Positions 53,601 to 61,802 are shown, counted from the first letter of the stretch. The stretch is DNA of 64,000 bases from Planctomycetota bacterium (GCA_020851795.1 JADZCA010000083.1:1-64000), one strand, 5' to 3'. The notes: generated by a model from the sequence alone, not told the origin. Program-made: numbers and translations.

Positions 53601-56178
53601 GAACCTCTACGCGCCCACGAAGGACTTCCGCCTGCTCGAGGCGCTCGCCGACGGCGTGGCCGGTCACTCGCCCGAGGCCGTCTACGGCTATCTCGAGGCC
53701 GCGGGGAACATCGTCGGCGGCGTGTTCGAGGAGGCGACCTGCGACGCGCTCGTCGCGCGCGTCGGCAAGCTCCTCGAGAACAAGGCCCTGACCGACGTGG
53801 ACCGCCGCGCGCTGCGCCTGCTGCTCGTGCAGGTCGAGGCGCGCGCCACCGCGGTCCCCAAGGCCGACCCCGTCCACGCCGAGCGCGCGCTCGTCGCGCT
53901 CCGGGCGGCGGCCGAGGGCGCGTTCGCGCCCGGCGAACGGGTGCTCTTCGCCCGTCGGCTCGCGCAGATGGGGACGTCGGGGCCCGCGTCCCTCGTGCGC
54001 GAGCAGCTCGTGCAGCTCGAGGCGCTGCTCGCGGGGGCCGGCGGCGACCCGCTCGAGCGCCTCGCGGTGGGGCGCTGGGTCGCGCAGGCGCTCTGGGACC
54101 GCGCGCGCCCCGACGACGCCATCGACCGGCTCGACGGCCTGCTGGCGGCGGTCCGCGCCGCCGTGCCCACGACGCTGTCGCCCGCGGCGGGCGAGGCGCA
54201 CCCGACGCTCGTCGGCTGGTGGCTCGAGCGGCGCAAGTTCCGCGCCGCCGAGGCGCGGCTGCGCGACGACGTCGCGCGCGAGTCCCGCTCGCTCCGCCGC
54301 GACCGCCTGCGGCTGCGCCTCTTCGAGGTCTACGCGCGCGCGCTCGAGCAGCGCGGCGCGACCGCGCTCGGCCAGGGCGGCGACCTCTTCGCCGCGGCGG
54401 CCGCCGAGGGGGAGGGCCTGCTCACGGGCGGTCCGGCGTACCTGCTCGGGCAGCACGCCAACGCGCACGCCGCGCTGTTCCGCGCGGCCGCGAAGTCGGG
54501 GGCGGTCGGCGACGCCGGCCGTCGGTACGCGGCGTTCGTCTCGGAGAAGGGTGCGGCCGTCGTGCGCCGCGACCCGACCGAGCGGCTCGACGTCCTCCAG
54601 GTCCTCCTCTCCACGCTCGCCGACCTCGCGGGCCCGCGCCCCGCGCTGACGCTCGCGCTCGACGAGATGGACCGCGAGACGGCGTGGCACGCGCGCGCCG
54701 GCTGGGAGGCCTGGCCGCGCTTCCACCACTGGATGGCGACGTGGCGGCGCAGCGGGTCGGGGCTCGCCGACCTCGAGGCCCGGCTGCTGCCTCGCGTGCT
54801 CGCCGCGCTGGAGCGCTGGCTCCTGACCGACGAGAACGAGGGCAACGAGTTCTGGTGGAACAACCAGCAGGAGTACTGGCGGGAGAAGACCGCCGAGTTC
54901 CGCGCCGTCGCGGCGAAGGTCGCCGAGCTCCACGCCGACGAGCCGACGGTGGTGCTGCGGGTCGCCGGCTACCAGCGCCAGGGCCAGGACCAGCGCGCGG
55001 AGTCGGTCGAGACGCTGCGCACGGCGATCGCGCACGGCAAGGACCCCGTGGCCGTGCGGTGGACGCTCGCGCAGTGGCTGGTCGAGGACGCCCGCTTCGC
55101 CGACGCCTGGCCCGTGCTCGAGCGCCTCGTCAAGGAGGCGCCCGACGCCGTGCCCTACCTCGTCAAGGCCTCCGCCGCGCTGCACGGACTGGGCCGCGAC
55201 GCCGAGGCGCTCGCCCTGCTCGAGGGGGCCGCGACGCGTTGGAAGGACGCGAAGCGCTGGAACGCGGGGCTCGCGTCCACGCTCGCCACCGCCGCGATGG
55301 AGGCGGGCCAGCCGAAGGCCGCGGCCGCGTGGATCGAGGACGCGCTGCGCCTGCGCCGCGAGGCGGGCGGCGGGTCCGGCCCCGACGGAACGCTTTCCTC
55401 GTGGTACCAGCTCCTCGCCCGCGCCCGCTCGGCGCTCGGCGACACCGACGCGGCGGTGAAGGCCGCCTCCGCCGCCGTCGTCGCGTGGGGTCGCTCCGCG
55501 CAGCAGCGCCAGGAGGCGCTCGACCGGCTGCGCGAGGTCGTCGCGGAGGCGAAGGACCTCGACGGCTTCGTGGCGCGCTACGAGGCCGAGGTCGCCGCGT
55601 CCGGCCTCGACGCCCCGGCGATCCGCAAGGCCGTGGGGCGGGTCTACCTCGATCGCGGCCGCGCTGCGCTCGCGGCGAAGCACCTCGCCGCGGTGCGCGA
55701 CCTCGACCCGGCCGACGCCGAGGCGCACACGCTGCTCGTGCGCGCGCTCGACACCGCGGGCGACGCGCAGGGCGCGCTCGACGCGCTGCTCGCGTCGCTG
55801 CGGATGGCGCCGAAGAACCTCGCCGCCTACCCCGACCTCGCGTCGCGCTACGAGCGGGCGCAGGACGCCGCGGGCGCCGAGCGCGCGCGGACGAGCCTCG
55901 TCGAGGCCATGCCCGCCGAGGCCGACGGGCACCGCGCGCTCGCGCAGCTGCGCGAGCAGCAGAAGCGCTTCGACCTCGCCGTCGAGCGCTGGCGCCAGGT
56001 CGTGCGCATCCGGTCCGACGAGCCCGAGGGGTGGCTCTCGCTCGCCGCCGCACTGCTCGAGACCGGCGACAAGGCGGGCGCGCGCACGGCGCTCGACCGC
56101 GTGCTCGCGGGCACGTGGGACGAGCGCTTCGGCGACGTGAAGGCGAAGGCCGCCGCGCTGCTCCCGCGCACGAAGTGA
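47623..56178 (+). CDS. Giant secreted FecR-like/VIT/VWA/TPR protein
   Basis: A 2851-residue exported protein, the largest gene here. Signal peptide to about residue 29; a FecR-like strand-rich domain (about 38-130: TVTSLQGVAYVRPVGRERW, LLLPGDVVRTEARG); a VIT domain (about 187-305: VEVRDQIARTTVEESFVNAT, EKQRARAIYEDILRRKKDP); a VWA domain (about 424-600; MIDAS DTSGSMDPA at 431, then YVGDGVPTSGDADP). A flexible acidic segment follows (about 860-960). Residues about 1150-2851 are helical TPR-like repeats. VIT-VWA pairs also occur in animal inter-alpha-trypsin inhibitors; in planctomycetes they are surface proteins of unknown role. GGAGG precedes ATG 47623 by six bases. A 16-bp hairpin follows the stop. 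Confidence 0.85.
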   Translation: MSRPLRSWLGVLALASVAALVPAPRSSFAGSLKPDGRTGTVTSLQGVAYVRPVGRERWTPLDARGLLLPGDVVRTEARGAHALDLRLAAGARVVVGPGALLETKEVGVLRLLRGDAEVVADAQAALRVEGPGGFSREAKGTLWLRATDAGTTVLDAAPRWLVGYRASTSEEWMGSLLATVDGKNVALSVGYHKVTVEVRDQIARTTVEESFVNATDATLEGQFSFPLPADASISGFSMWIGDEMVEADLVEKQRARAIYEDILRRKKDPGLLEWEGGNLFKARVFPIFPHSEKRVRIRYTQVLPLEGEAWRYRYALRSELLRLHPLRELSIAVNVLSAAPIRDVSSPTHAVTLRKTEHEAVVEFSAQQYVPERDFEVAVDVGRGPGVSAVAHRRGEDGFFMLLVAPPDAAAGGWQRDLVPEGDPLDLVLVADTSGSMDPAARATQAAFLAALLGQCGAKDRFRLLACDVEPRPLVAEPTVVTEASVAAALAALDARVSLGWTDLEKAFDAVAGSVGPKTQVVYVGDGVPTSGDADPVATAGRLKARLAASGATVHAVSTSSSYEKGVLDALASVGGGSVRRADGGAAAAAKALLAEVARPGLRDARVEVKGVATAKVYPEVLPNLPLTSQQVVLGRYLPTAEAKAAEVVVTGTVAGKPVRFTAPLTLPAAEEGNSFLPRLWARSHLDVLLAQGRSPETEAEVVAFSREYQIMTPYTSFLVLESDEDRERYGVERTVKMRDAERFFADARDRARLEVARQQSAAARRWRLELRRQALAEIGRLGRDLEVPTAGVAFGRVAEVAKRAYGATRERLSLALGENADLREAKAGFEWDAEDGAASPGGDLSGFSLPATPMAAVPAPSAAPAEPGAPPEDAAMDDSFEADADLPMEEAEKLVESEARGGGKASYARRAHRGLVAAGEDKAGFFRDGLDDDVRGRTENVYDGGGSLSADGLGFPALGAAVEPPKPPQDPAWDAAVVEALKALDRRPALAALDGAVRVEATREALHPLRGTARGRTRTTVVASLRRWWATRDGFGAPATSGWLSETERVEVDDATRLGRKRAASDLDRGLWPLPLQDGSLGEGWLRGAADFEPPTATRDGAVLRVVLRARGDPRVVRELDLDVERHVALSERTRVGGRVTSETRWSDFVEAGGRWWARKTEHLDDEGRVVVRQTVAVEVVPTAALDAALAGAAQAAQDVVFLGVAEPTLLAAQQADHDGRAGLAERLVLALDATARGRFDAADTAWATVETMLEGKPGRDGVRLARLVSSRRGTVYAETASARVAAVVADAGPLACVRAEVAMSRAGALGERERLALERALSPVFARAPKDADLWSVHGRRRLAQALESASDPDAALEVRRALAADRPFDLEDVLGFASALRNGEDLEGALREVAAAAGRGPWTREELAQLHGTWAGWLWEQRDLPGLVALAKAWVATKPTDETPWQMDLALRWFVGDVAGGDAIVREALSAAPEAMADPVTAARVRAGVYAAAGQGWNLWLRGVPEAWHEPLAAFALRCLRADGPPEAHHLARWLMQDWRFRPLAAARRVGDALRADLLAPGAVAAIALERLAVVLPFALDGSDEPARAALRDALLARWRATAERDAAARLVPLVLATLPQGPKEVEALLAFRREVLARAGADDAPAAAAALFEAVLRAPFSTALEDEAFGLLVRLRPEGAETVALRGVAADATRRLAAWLHEGRFQAALGPAEARAKDTRAEAARRTREARARARTETAARFLAAAGTADAVLRPWLELERVGYAAETLSDLARTEGEAKELLEAVPAASDVAVDRHLGARCAVVLAYAATRRTTPEGLADRVLAYFRARLAAGDRVTGPRGQLVRLLLALDRPEELEQTLLSWIRPDDVDVRLRTMLAYVQAERGDLRAAATTLEAAAATGELAPDAWTTLAGWYLVLGEDARREQALDRALEGAQEWQLQQGLWQAASRVQRRGDGVPEELDPESIRALRHLLQKSPWPQNHVGHVANLYAPTKDFRLLEALADGVAGHSPEAVYGYLEAAGNIVGGVFEEATCDALVARVGKLLENKALTDVDRRALRLLLVQVEARATAVPKADPVHAERALVALRAAAEGAFAPGERVLFARRLAQMGTSGPASLVREQLVQLEALLAGAGGDPLERLAVGRWVAQALWDRARPDDAIDRLDGLLAAVRAAVPTTLSPAAGEAHPTLVGWWLERRKFRAAEARLRDDVARESRSLRRDRLRLRLFEVYARALEQRGATALGQGGDLFAAAAAEGEGLLTGGPAYLLGQHANAHAALFRAAAKSGAVGDAGRRYAAFVSEKGAAVVRRDPTERLDVLQVLLSTLADLAGPRPALTLALDEMDRETAWHARAGWEAWPRFHHWMATWRRSGSGLADLEARLLPRVLAALERWLLTDENEGNEFWWNNQQEYWREKTAEFRAVAAKVAELHADEPTVVLRVAGYQRQGQDQRAESVETLRTAIAHGKDPVAVRWTLAQWLVEDARFADAWPVLERLVKEAPDAVPYLVKASAALHGLGRDAEALALLEGAATRWKDAKRWNAGLASTLATAAMEAGQPKAAAAWIEDALRLRREAGGGSGPDGTLSSWYQLLARARSALGDTDAAVKAASAAVVAWGRSAQQRQEALDRLREVVAEAKDLDGFVARYEAEVAASGLDAPAIRKAVGRVYLDRGRAALAAKHLAAVRDLDPADAEAHTLLVRALDTAGDAQGALDALLASLRMAPKNLAAYPDLASRYERAQDAAGAERARTSLVEAMPAEADGHRALAQLREQQKRFDLAVERWRQVVRIRSDEPEGWLSLAAALLETGDKAGARTALDRVLAGTWDERFGDVKAKAAALLPRTK

Positions 56179-56195
56179 CGGGTCCCGTCCACGCA

Positions 56196-56228
56196 CGGGC
56201 CCCGGGGCGACGGTCGCCCCGGGGCCCG
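56196..56228. terminator. 16-bp GC hairpin between convergent genes
   Basis: CGGGCCCCGGGGCGAC (56196-56211) and GTCGCCCCGGGGCCCG (56213-56228) are perfect complements around a single base. It begins 17 bases after the giant gene's stop and ends 13 bases before the convergent gene's stop. Confidence 0.7.
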
Positions 56229-56241
56229 CGTCGTCGTCGGG

Positions 56242-56595
56242 TCAGGCCGTCGGCGCCGCCTCGTCGGGGCCGCCCTCGACGCTGCGCAGCACCCATCGCG
56301 CGGTGCCGCGTGCGGTGCCGCGGGCGCCGGAGAGCACCATCGTCTCGCCGGTCGTGGTGCGCACGCGGAAGGTGTGCGCGCGGACGTAGCCCTCGACGTT
56401 GTGCCGGCGCGTGCCGCCCTGCGCGCGGTCGTCGCCGAGGAGCGCGGCGACCTCGTAGGTGCGCCCGCGCCACACGAAGCGCCGCGGCACGCCCGGCGCG
56501 CCGCGCGCGAGGCTCCCGGCGTCGAACGCGCCCGGGAGCGCCTCGACGGGCTCGAGCACGGAACGCGGCGTGGGGCGGTCGGCGGGGGCGTGCAC
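56242..56595 (-). CDS. Small hypothetical protein (WRGRxY motif)
   Basis: A 117-residue protein with no signal peptide. The readable part is PRRFVWRGRTYEVAALLGDD, later VRAHTFRVRTTTGETMVLS, and ARWVLRSVE. This looks like the small DUF6504-type fold, but I am not sure. The GTG start at 56595 follows the beta-helix gene stop by four bases, so they are probably co-transcribed although one is secreted and this one is not. Confidence 0.55.
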   Translation of the reverse strand: MHAPADRPTPRSVLEPVEALPGAFDAGSLARGAPGVPRRFVWRGRTYEVAALLGDDRAQGGTRRHNVEGYVRAHTFRVRTTTGETMVLSGARGTARGTARWVLRSVEGGPDEAAPTA

Positions 56596-56599
56596 GTCG

Positions 56600-57823
56600 T
56601 CAGTCCTTGAGCGCGTCGGCGCCGGCGCGGCGCACCGGGCTGTCGGGGCGCAGGCGGAGGTCGCCCTGCTCGGGATCGACGAAACGCGGGTCCTTGCCGT
56701 GCACGCCGTCCTGCTCGGGCGTGGGGAGGCGGACGAGGCTGCGCGTGCGCGGGGGCGCGTCCACGCACCACCACACGTTGCGCGCGAAGCGGAACGTGTC
56801 GGGCGCGGTGTTCCCGCCCACGTTGACGCCGCCCTCCGACCAGCGGTCGGAGCGGAACGCGACGACGTTGTCGCTCACCTCGACGTTGCGGCAGGGCACG
56901 AAGCCCGGGGCGACGGTCTCCTGCAGGATCCGCATCGCCCATCGCCCCGGCACCCACACGGTGTTGAAGCGGAACACCGCGCCGTCCACGCCGACGAAGG
57001 CGACGGGCGTGTCGGCGCCGACGAAGGTGTTGCCCTCGATGCGGAGGTCCTTCGCCTCCCACTTGTCGCCCTTCCACGTGTCGAGCGGCGGGCGGAAGTA
57101 CGCGAGCCCGGTGCTCCCGCCGGCGTTGACCGCGCGGCTGCCCGCGTGCTCGAAGCGGTTGCGGCGCACCGTGACGTCGCGCGTCGCGCCCTTCATCTGG
57201 ACGCCGGAGCCCTGCGTGCCCGGCTCGTGGCGGAAGGTCGAGCCCTCGATGGTGCCGCGTCGGCAGCCCACCATGTCCACCGCCGACCCGCCGCGGCCCC
57301 AACGCTCGACGACGCAGCGCTCGACGCGGAAGTCCTCGAGGCCCGAGAGCTTGATGCCGTCGCAGTTGCCGTCGGGGCCGACGTCGCGCACGACGACGTC
57401 GGCGACGACGAGGTGGTGCGCCGACCCGTCGCCGCGGCCGGCGTCGTCCACGTTGAGGCCGTTGCCCCGCGCGCCCTCGAGCACGAGGCCGCGCACCTCG
57501 ACCCACGACGCCGAGGACAGCTGCAGGCCCGAGCCCCCGCCGCGGACCACCGGCGGACGCTTGGGGTCCTCCGGCTCGACGACCACCGGCTTCCCCTCGG
57601 CCCCGCGCAGCCCCTCGAGGTGGATCCCGCCCTCGTACGTCCCGGGTGCGAGGCGGATCCGCTGGCCCGGCCGCGCGGCGGCGGCGGCCGCACGGAGCTC
57701 GGCCACGGTGCGCACGGTGCGCGGGGCCGGTCCGTCGGCGGGCGCCTCTCGCCGCGGGCTCGCGACGGCGCCGACGAGGGCGGCGAACGTCAGCACCAGC
57801 CGACGGTGGGGGCGGGCGGGCAT
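56600..57823 (-). CDS. Secreted right-handed beta-helix protein
   Basis: A 407-residue exported protein (signal peptide, then TVRTVAELRAAAAAARPGQRIRLAPGTYEG). It then shows parallel-beta-helix rungs: VEVRGLVLEGARGNGLNV, LVVADVVVRDVGPDGNCDGIKL, FRVERCVVERWGRGGSAVDM, GTIEGSTFRHEPGTQGSGV, VTVRRNRFEHAGSRAVN and VEVSDNVVAFRSD. The fold (PF13229/NosD-like) is usual in polysaccharide lyases and surface adhesins; no catalytic residues can be named. ATG 57823 used. It diverges from the HEAT gene across 146 bases. Confidence 0.82.
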   Translation of the reverse strand: MPARPHRRLVLTFAALVGAVASPRREAPADGPAPRTVRTVAELRAAAAAARPGQRIRLAPGTYEGGIHLEGLRGAEGKPVVVEPEDPKRPPVVRGGGSGLQLSSASWVEVRGLVLEGARGNGLNVDDAGRGDGSAHHLVVADVVVRDVGPDGNCDGIKLSGLEDFRVERCVVERWGRGGSAVDMVGCRRGTIEGSTFRHEPGTQGSGVQMKGATRDVTVRRNRFEHAGSRAVNAGGSTGLAYFRPPLDTWKGDKWEAKDLRIEGNTFVGADTPVAFVGVDGAVFRFNTVWVPGRWAMRILQETVAPGFVPCRNVEVSDNVVAFRSDRWSEGGVNVGGNTAPDTFRFARNVWWCVDAPPRTRSLVRLPTPEQDGVHGKDPRFVDPEQGDLRLRPDSPVRRAGADALKD

Positions 57824-57969
57824 CCCGCCGATCCTACGGGGAGGGCTCCCGTCGAGGCGCCCGGGGGCCCGGCCCGGCCGGTGTCACGACGGCGTGGTTC
57901 TCCGCCGCGCGACCGACGTTTGAATGCACGGGTCCCGTCGTCGCCGCGTCGACGACGGGGGGAGCACGC

Positions 57970-59803
57970 ATGTCCGCCGGTGGCCACGTCGCCCGTTGGG
58001 TCCTCGCCGTCGCCACGGTCGTCGGGGGGGGCGGGTGAGGCGGGCGCACACGGCGGCCAGTACCGCGGCCCGGGCGGCGGCGTGCCGCGGCTCCCGCCCC
58101 CGACCGGGGCGACGACCGGTGGGTGGTGGGAGGCCAACCTCGACGCGCTGACCGACGGCGAGGGCCTCGCCCCCGTGACGACGGGGGACGCGGGTGCCCT
58201 CGAGCGCGCCCGCACCGTCGTGCGCGAGGGGCGCATCGTCCCCTTCCTCCGGCGCGTCGTGCGCGGTGAGCTCGGCCTCGACGCCGACCTCGTCGGCGCG
58301 GGCACGATCGCGCTCGCCAAGGCGACGTCGGACCCCGAGGACGTCGAGCGCCTCCTCGCCGTCGCCACGGACGGGACGCGGCCGGCGCTCGTGCAGGAGA
58401 CCTCGGCGATCGCCCCGGGACTCCTGCGCCGCACCGACCCCAAGGCCCAGTTCCCCGGGCGCCTGCTCGACCGCGTGCGCGCCCGCCTGCTCGACGTGTT
58501 CGACGGGCGCACGAACGCGACCCGGCGCGCGCGCCACCTCGCCGCGCTCGCGCTCGGGTTGCTCGGCGACCAGCCCGGCGCGTCCGACGGCGGGGCCACG
58601 CCGCGCGTGGACGTGGTCGCCGCGCTGCTCACGCGCCTGCGGGAGAGCGACGACCCCGAGGCGCAGGCCGTGCTCGCGGTCGCGCTGGGGCTGCAGGCGC
58701 GCACGAGCTTCGACGCCGCCTCGCTCGCCGCGCTGCGCGGCCTCGCCGCCGACGGCGTCCTCGCGTCGCGCGAGCGGGTGCCGGCGGTGCAGGCGCACGC
58801 GATGGTCGCGCTCGCCCGCGTCGTCGGCGACGAGGCGAGCGGCCTGCTGCTCGGGCACGTCCGCGCGCGCTCGGTGCCCAACGAGGTGCGCCACGGCGCC
58901 CTCGTCGCGCTCGCGGCGGCCGGACCGCGCCTCGCGCCCGTGGCCCGCACGGCCGCCGCGACCGAGGTGGCGGCGCACGCCGAGGGCGGCAACCCCGAGA
59001 CCGTCAGCCTGGCCCTGCTCTCCCTCGGGCGCCTCTGCGCCGACGCGATGCGCGACCCCGCCGACCGCACGACGCTCGCCGCGCCGGCGGCGGCGCTGCT
59101 CGTCCGCCAGGTGGACGCGGGCGCGGGCCCGCTGCGCGGCGTGGCCGCGCTCTCGCTCGGGTTCGCGTTGCGCCCGCCGGCGCCGCCCGACGTGGACGGC
59201 GGGCGCGCGGCGTTCCGCGCGACGGCGCTCCCCGCGCTCGTCGCGGCCTTCGAGGGCGTCTCCGACCCGGAGGTGCGCGGGGCCGCGATCGTCGCGCTCG
59301 GGCTCGCCCGCGACCACGCGTCCTTCCCGCGGCTCGCGACGCTGCTCGCGCGGCGCGACGTGGACGTCGCGATGCGCGCCCGCGCCGCGACCGCCATCGG
59401 CCTGCTGCGCGAGGGCAACGTGGCCGCGCTCGACGCGCTGCACGCCGCGCTCGACCCGTCCTCGCCCGAGCCCGTGCGGCGCGAGGCGGCCCGCGCGCTC
59501 GGGTACCTGTCCGACCCGCGGGTGGTGCCGGTGCTCGTCGCCGACCTGCGCGGCGAGAACCCCGACTTCGTGCGCTCACGGGCCGCCGTCGCGCTCGGCG
59601 CGTTCCGGCGCGCGACCGCGGTGGACGCGCTGCTCGAGCTCGCCGCCGACCCCACCGCGGGCGACCCCGCGCGCGCGAACGCGGTGGCCGCGCTGGGCAT
59701 CCTCGCCGACCCCGAGCGCGTGCGCAGCCTCGGACGGCTCGCCACCGACCTCTCGGGGGCGATCGTGCCCGCCGCGCTCGGGCAGGCGCTCGCCTACCTC
59801 TGA
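57970..59803 (+). pseudogene. Secreted HEAT-repeat protein, frameshifted in poly-G
   Basis: The signal peptide MSAGGHVARWVLAVATVV starts at ATG 57970 (Shine-Dalgarno GGGGAG seven bases upstream), but its frame ends in TGA after an eight-G run (58024-58031). Removing one G joins it to the next frame, which is open to 59803 and begins GAGEAGAHGGQYRGPGG, giving about 610 residues. That frame carries HEAT-like repeats throughout (VRHGALVALAAAG, VRGAAIVALGLARD, AMRARAATAIGLLRE, VRREAARALGYLSDP). Without the join, the long frame has no exported start. Explanations: assembly error, slippage-based phase variation, or recent mutation. The stop touches the left arm of repeat copy D. Confidence 0.65.
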
Positions 59804-60037
59804 GCCCGGATTTCCCACGAAAGACGAGGGGCTTCGTGGACCGACCGAGCGGCGACGCGCGGTCGGGGCCGATGCAGGGCCGTCGGGCGCGGGGTTTCAC
59901 CGACGACCGCGTGTTCTCGGTACACGCCGAGGCGGTGAAACCCCGCCGGCACGGCGCTCGCTCGCGCGACGCGCGTCTCCTTGCGCCCGACGGCCCGGCG
60001 CGGCCCCGACCTCGTCGGCTCGTGGGAAATCCGGGCT
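59803..60037. repeat. 235-bp nested palindrome (repeat copy D, full length)
   Basis: Full-length member of the dispersed family. Nested perfect arms: AGCCCGGATTTCCCACGA 59803-59820 with 60020-60037 (18 bp); GGTCGGGGCC 59861-59870 with 60002-60011; GCCGTCGGGCGC 59879-59890 with 59983-59994; CGGGGTTTCACC 59890-59901 with 59934-59945; apical CTCGG 59916-59920 with CCGAG 59927-59931. The core CCTCGTCGGCTCGTG is shared with copies A-C, but the outer arms differ from those copies and still match each other. No transposase and no clear target duplication. Could be a MITE-like element or a structured RNA. Confidence 0.85.
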
Positions 60038-60051
60038 GAGGGCGCGCCGGG

Positions 60052-60279
60052 TCAGCGCGGGAGCGCGCGCCCGGCTTCGACGCGGTCGGCCGTGGCGCGG
60101 ATCTGGCGCACCGACGCCATCACGCGCTTCTCGAGCGCGTTCGTCGTCGTCGCGCCGGCCGCCGCCGCCGTCGCGTTCGCGAGCGCTTCCGCCTGCAGCG
60201 AGATCGAGAGCTTGAGCAGGCGGTTCGTGGCGCGCGTCGCCTCGAGCAGGTCGCGCAGGAGTCGCGGGGTGTCGTCCAC
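60052..60279 (-). CDS. Small hypothetical helical protein
   Basis: A 75-residue protein starting at GTG 60279, with GGGAG six to seven bases upstream. It is predicted to be nearly all helix: LLRDLLEATRATNRLLKLS, LQAEALANATAAAAG, and VMASVRQIRATADRVEAGRA, with a regular hydrophobic spacing that suggests a coiled coil or helical hairpin. No family recognised. It ends 15 bases from repeat copy D. Confidence 0.55.
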   Translation of the reverse strand: MDDTPRLLRDLLEATRATNRLLKLSISLQAEALANATAAAAGATTTNALEKRVMASVRQIRATADRVEAGRALPR

Positions 60280-60446
60280 GGGGCTCTCCCGACGGGGCAC
60301 GCCGCCCCGGGCCGGCGGAGTGTACGGCGCCCCGCCCGCGCCGAGCCGACCGGGGTGGGTGCGCAACGGAGGCGTCCTCGCTATCGTGGCGGGCGGTGGG
60401 GCGGGCGGGCGACCGTCGTCGGTCGCGGGCCCGCAGGGAGGGCGAC

Positions 60447-61331
60447 GTGGGCACCTACTACATCCGTCACGACGGGCAGACCGCGTACGGGCCCTACGGG
60501 GCCGAGGTCGTGCGCGGGTGGCTGGGCGACGGCCGGCTGCCGCCGGAGACCGAGTGCTCGAGCGACGGGCTCGCGTGGTGCGCCGCCTCCGACGTCGAGG
60601 AGCTGCGGCCCGGCGAGACCGCGGCCCCGCCCGCGCTCCCGGAGGCGTCGCTCTGGATCCGCCAGGGGACGAACGTGCAGGGGCCGTACGCGATGTCGCG
60701 CATTCGTCGCTACGTCGCGCAACGGCGCGTGCAGCCCTACATGCTGTTCAGCCAGGACGGCGTGTACTGGCTCGCGCCCGAGCACGTGCCCGGGCTGCTC
60801 CCGCCCGGCTACCAGCCCGTCGCGCCGACGGGCCGCCCCTCGGCCGTCCCCGACGCGCCCGCGGTCGCGCGGGTCCCGTCTTCGTCGTCGTCGGCGGCCC
60901 CCGCGCCGATGGTGCCCGCGCCGATCGCGACCTCGGTGACTCCGAAGGGCAAGGACTTCGGCTCGACGACGCTGGTCGGCTACCGCCTCGACGACGAGGC
61001 GACGACGCGTCCCGCGGCCGCGGCGGCGCCTCCGACGTCGATGGTGCCGCCGGCCCCGTCGCGTGCCGGTGCGGGCCTCAGCTACTACGTGCGCCAGGAC
61101 GGACGGACGGCCTACGGGCCCTACGCGGCCGCCGACGTGCGTGCGTGGATCGCGGAGGGACGCCTCGTCGCGGAGACCGAGTTCTCCTACGACGGACAGC
61201 ACTGGCTGACGGGCGCGCAGATGCCGGGGCTCTCGTTCCCCGCGCCGGCCCGCGACGAGGAGCCCGAGGCCGTCGAGGAGGACCGCCGCCCGCCCGCGCC
61301 GCGTTCGTCGTGGCGCACGCGGCGCCGCTGA
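60447..61331 (+). CDS. Protein with three GYF_2 domains
   Basis: A 294-residue cytoplasmic protein. Three GYF_2 modules are seen, each with a Y-x-R/Q-x-G...YGPY...W pattern: TYYIRHDGQTAYGPYGAEVV (about 3-45), LWIRQGTNVQGPYAMSRI (about 68-115), and YYVRQDGRTAYGPYAAADVRAW (about 209-255). The linkers are Ala/Pro/Ser-rich. GYF_2 modules are thought to bind proline-rich peptides; in bacteria their partners are unknown. GTG 60447 has GGGAGG five bases upstream. It may be followed in the same transcript by the VOC gene (46 bases). Confidence 0.82.
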   Translation: MGTYYIRHDGQTAYGPYGAEVVRGWLGDGRLPPETECSSDGLAWCAASDVEELRPGETAAPPALPEASLWIRQGTNVQGPYAMSRIRRYVAQRRVQPYMLFSQDGVYWLAPEHVPGLLPPGYQPVAPTGRPSAVPDAPAVARVPSSSSSAAPAPMVPAPIATSVTPKGKDFGSTTLVGYRLDDEATTRPAAAAAPPTSMVPPAPSRAGAGLSYYVRQDGRTAYGPYAAADVRAWIAEGRLVAETEFSYDGQHWLTGAQMPGLSFPAPARDEEPEAVEEDRRPPAPRSSWRTRRR

Positions 61332-61377
61332 CCGGCGGTCCCGCGTACGATCGTCCGTCCCCGAGGGAGGTCGCTCC

Positions 61378-61734
61378 GTGGCCGCACCGTGCCCCGTCTG
61401 CCATCTCGAGATCCCCGCGCCCGACCCGGCGCGGCTCGCCGCGTGGTACGCCAAGCACTTCGGCTGGACGACGACGCCGATGGGGCCCGGCTACGTCCTC
61501 TTCCAGACGTCGGACGGCGAGCTCGGCGGAGGCTTCGACGGCGACGCGAAGGTGAGCGACGGCGGTCCCACGCTCGTGATCGCGGTGGACGACCTTGAGG
61601 CGACGCTGCGCACCCTCGCCGCCGACGGCGCGAAGACCCTGCAGGGCAAGACCGACATCGGCGGCGGCCACGGCTTCTGCGCGTACGTCCGCGACCCCGC
61701 CGGGAACCGCACGGGCCTCTGGTCGAAGACGTAG
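61378..61734 (+). CDS. VOC-family (glyoxalase/dioxygenase fold) protein
   Basis: A 118-residue single-module vicinal-oxygen-chelate protein: CHLEIPAPDPARLAAWYAKHFGW, YVLFQTSDGELGGGFDG, LVIAVDDLEATLRTLAADGAKT, and CAYVRDPAGNRTGLWSK. Metal ligands would be His (CHLEI) and a glutamate position that reads Gly-Leu-Trp at the end, so the last ligand is not obvious and the protein may be non-catalytic. The start GTG 61378 has GGAGG upstream. Confidence 0.85.
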   Translation: MAAPCPVCHLEIPAPDPARLAAWYAKHFGWTTTPMGPGYVLFQTSDGELGGGFDGDAKVSDGGPTLVIAVDDLEATLRTLAADGAKTLQGKTDIGGGHGFCAYVRDPAGNRTGLWSKT

Positions 61735-61802
61735 CCCGCCGTCGCTCGGGTAGGCTGCCTCGCCCCGCCCCGCGGAGCGAGCGGGCGTGCCCCGAGGTGC
61801 CC

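Noticed and set aside
47374..56196. A minus-strand frame open for about 2940 codons opposite the giant gene
   Set aside because: It mirrors the plus-strand gene in a very GC-rich region, is dominated by Arg/Ala/Gly/Leu without any fold pattern, has no ribosome site, and the plus frame has clear domains and a signal peptide.
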